Source: CAZOOR01 sp964581505 (lineage in GTDB: Bacteria; Bacteroidota; Ignavibacteria; Kapaibacteriales; UBA2268). Taken from it: 17,500 nucleotides of DNA. Location: the NCBI GenBank assembly GCA_964581505.1, contig CAZOOR010000059.1:1-17500 (forward strand), given 5' to 3'. Each line of letters starts with the position of its first letter. Positions within the stretch are counted from its first letter, which is position 1. This document shows positions 14,614-17,500 of this stretch, in pieces. The position numbers and the translations under genes are program-made. Under the pieces are notes generated by a model that saw only the letters and a list, made by a program, of their open reading frames with translations, was not told the origin of the DNA and did no database searches.

Positions 14614-14658
14614 TAATTCTTAAAATTAGCAAATAACAATACTATTTAGAGGTTATAA

Positions 14659-14814
14659 ATGAAAAGAACATATCAACCGAGCAGAAGAAAAAGACTCGGA
14701 AAACACGGATTCAGAGCCAGAATGGCTACAAAGAACGGAAGAAAAGTCCTGAATTCAAGACGCGCAAAGGGCAGACATAAACTTTCTGTCAGCGACGAAG
14801 GTAAGAAATATTAA
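14659..14814 (+). CDS. rpmH: 50S ribosomal protein bL34
   Basis: The 51-residue protein reads MKRTYQPSRRKRLGKHGFRA, then RMATKNGRKVLNSRRAKGRH, then KLSVSDEGKKY. This is an unmistakable bL34, with the usual MKRTYQPS start and GFRARM-N-GR-VL-RRAKGR core and a slightly extended C-terminus. AGAGG (14648-14652) precedes the ATG. It heads the rpmH-rnpA-yidD-yidC cluster, which is widely conserved in bacteria and often sits near dnaA/oriC; here pheS precedes it. Confidence 0.97.
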   Translation: MKRTYQPSRRKRLGKHGFRARMATKNGRKVLNSRRAKGRHKLSVSDEGKKY

Positions 14815-14890
14815 TTTCTGCCGATAGGTAGATAATTGATTTTCGGCGGTTAGATACAAATAATAAATCCCGCTTTTTTGCAGGATAATT

Positions 14891-15289
14891 ATGATAAAAC
14901 TTGAACTAAAATCTATTAAAGGAAAAAAGAAATTCAATGAGTTCTTTAAGTCCGCAAAGAAGTTTTATCTAAACGATGCCGCTATTTTCGTTACGTATAA
15001 AAACGATACTGCTGATACCCAAAGTTCTGTTTTGGAATATGCAGTTACCGTCAGGAAAAAAGACGCTAAGAAAGCTATCATTAGGAATAGGATTAAGCGT
15101 CTATTAAGAGTTTGTCTCAGCCAATTTGCGAAGAATGAAGAAACAGCCGAGAAACTTATACAGTTTGATAAAATTCTCATTGTTTGGGCAAATACTCCGA
15201 AACATCACAAGTTGATTAAATTGGAGCAGGTCTGTCCGGTAGTCGAGAATCTAATTGAGAAAGCATTGAAATTTACTAACAATAGGTAG
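14891..15289 (+). CDS. rnpA: Ribonuclease P protein component
   Basis: The 132-residue basic protein carries the RNase P signature AIIRNRIKRLLR (62-73, with the RNR box at 65-67), preceded by YAVTVRKKDAKKA. It binds the catalytic RNase P RNA and helps it process tRNA 5' ends, including the nearby tRNA-Asn. AGGAT lies just upstream of the ATG. The 76-bp gap after rpmH holds only a weak GCCGA/TCGGC pairing and no clear terminator, so cotranscription with rpmH is likely. yidD starts 8 bp after its stop. Confidence 0.92.
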   Translation: MIKLELKSIKGKKKFNEFFKSAKKFYLNDAAIFVTYKNDTADTQSSVLEYAVTVRKKDAKKAIIRNRIKRLLRVCLSQFAKNEETAEKLIQFDKILIVWANTPKHHKLIKLEQVCPVVENLIEKALKFTNNR

Positions 15290-15297
15290 AAGGTAAA

Positions 15298-15507
15298 ATG
15301 AAACATATATTTATATTCATTGTTAGGATTTATCAAAAGATTTTATCCCCTTTCCTGCCAAACTCTTGTAGATTCGAACCGACTTGTTCTCATTATTCGG
15401 TAGAAGCGTTGCAGAAATACGGTGCGGTAAAAGGCGGTTGGATGTCTATCAAACGTATCAGCCGTTGCCACCCCTTTCATCCGGGAGGATATGACCCGGT
15501 CCCTTAA
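15298..15507 (+). CDS. yidD: Membrane protein insertion efficiency factor YidD
   Basis: The 69-residue protein matches YidD along its whole length: IRIYQKI-type start (VRIYQKILSPFLP), SCRFEPTCSHYSVEAL (23-38), the GAVKGGWMSIKRISRCHPFHPGGYDPVP end. The conserved Cys residues (C24, C30, C57) are present. It is a peripheral inner-membrane protein that assists YidC. AGAAGG lies upstream of the ATG. It lies between rnpA and yidC, 8 and 27 bp away, in the usual order. Confidence 0.95.
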   Translation: MKHIFIFIVRIYQKILSPFLPNSCRFEPTCSHYSVEALQKYGAVKGGWMSIKRISRCHPFHPGGYDPVP

Positions 15508-15534
15508 TTTTTAATTATTCGGAACATTAGTTTT

Positions 15535-17436
15535 ATGGATAGAAATTCACTACTTGCAATTGTATTAATCACCATTCTCGTTATCGTGTGGATGGTCTGG
15601 ATGTCCGTCAATCAGGTGCCACCTAAGGATAATTCCGAGAAATCAACACCTGTTAGCGAGCAGGTCGCCGCTAATGATTCGGCAAGCAACAAAACAACAA
15701 TTAAAAATAATACGGCGGCGGCAGATGTAAACGATACATTAAACAATAAAGTTAATAAAAATATTGAACTGTACGGACAGACTTTTGCTCAATCGGCTGT
15801 CGGTAAAAAAAGAATCGTAACCATCGAAACCGAATTAGTCAAAGTTTATCTCTCTTCACGTGGTGCTGTAGTAAAGCAATGGTTCCTGAAGAATTTTAAA
15901 ACTTGGAATCAATATCCTACGCAACTTGTCTGGTCTCATTATGGCGTTTTGGGTGTCAAACTCTCTTCACGCGAAATTGGCAGAGATGTTGATACACGAC
16001 ATTTGTATTTTAAATATGCAGATAATACAAAAAATTTGTATAGCCTGAAAGGCAACCAAATAGCAATAATTACGCTGACATTAGAACCGCAACCCGGTAG
16101 AAAAATTATCAAAACATTTAAGTTTTACGGAAATAAATATCAGGTTGATGTAGATGTAACTCTTGAAAACTTTGACAATTTACTCACAAATAAAGGTTAC
16201 AAGTTCGGGTGGGTAAAAGGTATCAAATATCAAGAAGGTAATACGGTCGATGAATCAAATGAAGCTGAAGCCCAAGTATCTATTAATGGTGAAATATTCT
16301 CGCTTGATGCAAACGAATACGAAGTCCAAAAAGAGAAAAAAACCGGTGTTGTTGATTACGCCGCAATTAAATCCAAATATTTTACAGCCGCAATTAAGCC
16401 TATTCCTTCCGGTTCTTTTGACGGAACGGTTATTCTTTCCGGACAGCGTTTCGGCGCACCTAAGAAAGGTATGATTGAAAAATACGATATGCACTATATT
16501 ATACCGTATCGCGGCGGCAAGCAGACAAAGAAATTCCAAGTATATATTGGTCCGGTCGATTATGACATTCTGAGTGAATACGGATTGGAGCAATTGGTCA
16601 ATCTCGGGTGGAAATTTATTATTCGTCCAATCGGCGAATTCTTTATGTTGCCGTTTTTCCTATTTATTTATAAATTAATTGGCAACTACGGTATTTCGAT
16701 TATTCTGTTCAGTATTGTGATGAAAATCATTCTCTATCCACTTTCTATACAGCAGATGAAGTCGGCACAGAAGATGAAAGTAATTGCACCCGAAGTAGCT
16801 AAAGTTAGGGAAAAATATAAAGACGACCAGAAACAGCAACAGCAGGAATTGATGAAAGTGTACTCAACTTACGGTATTAATCCTGCGGGCGGTTGTTTGC
16901 CATTACTATTGCAGATGCCTATACTCTATGCACTATGGGGTGTGCTACGGACATCTATTGAACTAAGGCAAGCAGACTTCGCATTTTGGATTCATGATTT
17001 ATCATTGCCGGATAGTATTATTACTTTACCATTCCCGATATTTGGTATTACCTCGCTTTCGGGGCTTGCTTTGCTAATGGGTATTACAATGTTCATTCAG
17101 CAAAAAATGACACTAACAGACCCCAAGCAAAAAGCAATGGTATATATGATGCCTGTTATGTTTACTTTGATGTTTTCGTATTTCCCATCGGGTCTTAACT
17201 TGTATTATTTTGTATTCAACCTCTTAGGTATTTTGCAACAGCTCTATATCAATAATTATTCAAAAAATAAATTGACACTTGCAGACCTAAAACGTATGCC
17301 CAAGAAAGAGGGTTGGTTCACTAAAAAAATGCGTGAAGCACAGGAAATTGCACAAGCACAAGGTAAGACTTTGCCCGGACAGAAACCACAACAACGCCAA
17401 GGCAATCAACAGCATCGTAAGAAAAAGAAAAAATAG
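15535..17436 (+). CDS. yidC: Membrane protein insertase YidC/OxaA
   Basis: The 633-residue protein is the Gram-negative type of YidC. It has a first transmembrane segment (about 5-25), a large periplasmic beta-domain (about 70-350) and the conserved insertase core with five segments from about 362 to 580: IRPIGEFFMLPFFLFIYKLI, YGISIILFSIVMKIILYPLS, GCLPLLLQMPILYALW and FSYFPSGLNLYYFVFNLL. The groove Arg of E. coli YidC corresponds to K397 here, a conservative swap that keeps the positive charge. The cytoplasmic tail ends in a Gln/Lys-rich stretch with five terminal Lys, as in ribosome-binding tails. It inserts membrane proteins with or without SecYEG. It is the last gene of the operon, followed by a terminator. 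Confidence 0.96.
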   Translation: MDRNSLLAIVLITILVIVWMVWMSVNQVPPKDNSEKSTPVSEQVAANDSASNKTTIKNNTAAADVNDTLNNKVNKNIELYGQTFAQSAVGKKRIVTIETELVKVYLSSRGAVVKQWFLKNFKTWNQYPTQLVWSHYGVLGVKLSSREIGRDVDTRHLYFKYADNTKNLYSLKGNQIAIITLTLEPQPGRKIIKTFKFYGNKYQVDVDVTLENFDNLLTNKGYKFGWVKGIKYQEGNTVDESNEAEAQVSINGEIFSLDANEYEVQKEKKTGVVDYAAIKSKYFTAAIKPIPSGSFDGTVILSGQRFGAPKKGMIEKYDMHYIIPYRGGKQTKKFQVYIGPVDYDILSEYGLEQLVNLGWKFIIRPIGEFFMLPFFLFIYKLIGNYGISIILFSIVMKIILYPLSIQQMKSAQKMKVIAPEVAKVREKYKDDQKQQQQELMKVYSTYGINPAGGCLPLLLQMPILYALWGVLRTSIELRQADFAFWIHDLSLPDSIITLPFPIFGITSLSGLALLMGITMFIQQKMTLTDPKQKAMVYMMPVMFTLMFSYFPSGLNLYYFVFNLLGILQQLYINNYSKNKLTLADLKRMPKKEGWFTKKMREAQEIAQAQGKTLPGQKPQQRQGNQQHRKKKKK

Positions 17437-17460
17437 ATTATTATAAAAAATGTTATAATT

Positions 17461-17500
17461 AAAAAACTTCCGAATACTTATGATACTCGGAAGTTTTTTT
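17461..17500 (+). terminator. Rho-independent terminator after yidC
   Basis: ACTTCCGA (17466-17473) pairs with TCGGAAGT (17487-17494), extended by A/T pairs, around a 13-base loop, ending in a T run that reaches the window edge. It lies 29 bp after the yidC stop and closes the rpmH-yidC operon. Confidence 0.88.

Noticed and set aside
14565..14658. Replication origin next to rpmH
   Set aside because: The rpmH-rnpA block is often origin-proximal, but no dnaA gene and no cluster of TTATCCACA-like boxes is seen here.
14815..14890. Terminator or riboswitch between rpmH and rnpA
   Set aside because: Only a 5-bp GCCGA/TCGGC pairing with a long loop and no following T tract is seen.

Overview
This window looks like a chromosomal segment from a low-GC, Gram-negative member of the Bacteroidota / FCB assemblage, possibly a lineage such as Ignavibacteria or Kapabacteria. 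Three things support this. A secreted CotH-domain protein carries a C-terminal type IX secretion (T9SS) sorting domain. The promoters fit the Bacteroidota pattern TTTG-N20/21-TAnnTTTG instead of -35/-10 boxes. There are also an Omp85 barrel, an OmpA-type peptidoglycan-binding protein and a Gram-negative-type YidC with a periplasmic domain. Some genes keep clear Shine-Dalgarno sites (infC, rplT, rpmH, rpoZ) and others have none. I see no insertion sequence, phage gene, CRISPR array or rRNA.

Left part (1-4045, all minus strand). The 5' end of a secreted protein is cut by the window edge. To its right lie an Omp85-family outer-membrane barrel, then an exported carboxypeptidase-regulatory-like + OmpA protein and an exported seven-bladed WD40 protein. 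The last two sit 19 bp apart in one operon closed by a terminator. Their combined domain set (WD40, then CRD, then OmpA) matches most of the T9SS component PorE, so this may be a split PorE-like module. A MerR-type regulator follows.

Middle (4046-10177). rpoZ (omega, TTG start) is divergent from the MerR gene and converges, with a single base between stop codons, on a tightly overlapped minus-strand operon: recO, a CNNM/CBS/CorC membrane protein and an M16 zinc peptidase. The recO promoter shows that its start is 20 codons inside the longest open frame. A tRNA-Asn (GTT) with its own terminator comes next, followed by the CotH-kinase T9SS cargo gene.

Right part (10178-17500). lysS (minus) diverges from a plus-strand information-processing cluster: infC (TTG start), rpmI, rplT, pheS, rpmH, rnpA, yidD, yidC, ending in a terminator at the window edge. 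The infC-rpmI-rplT-pheS block joins directly onto the widely conserved rpmH-rnpA-yidD-yidC block. A terminator-like hairpin lies in every gap of the first block. rpoZ, infC and rpmH share an extended promoter sequence (TTTGTAAT followed by pyrimidine-rich bases), which suggests common control of core transcription and translation genes.
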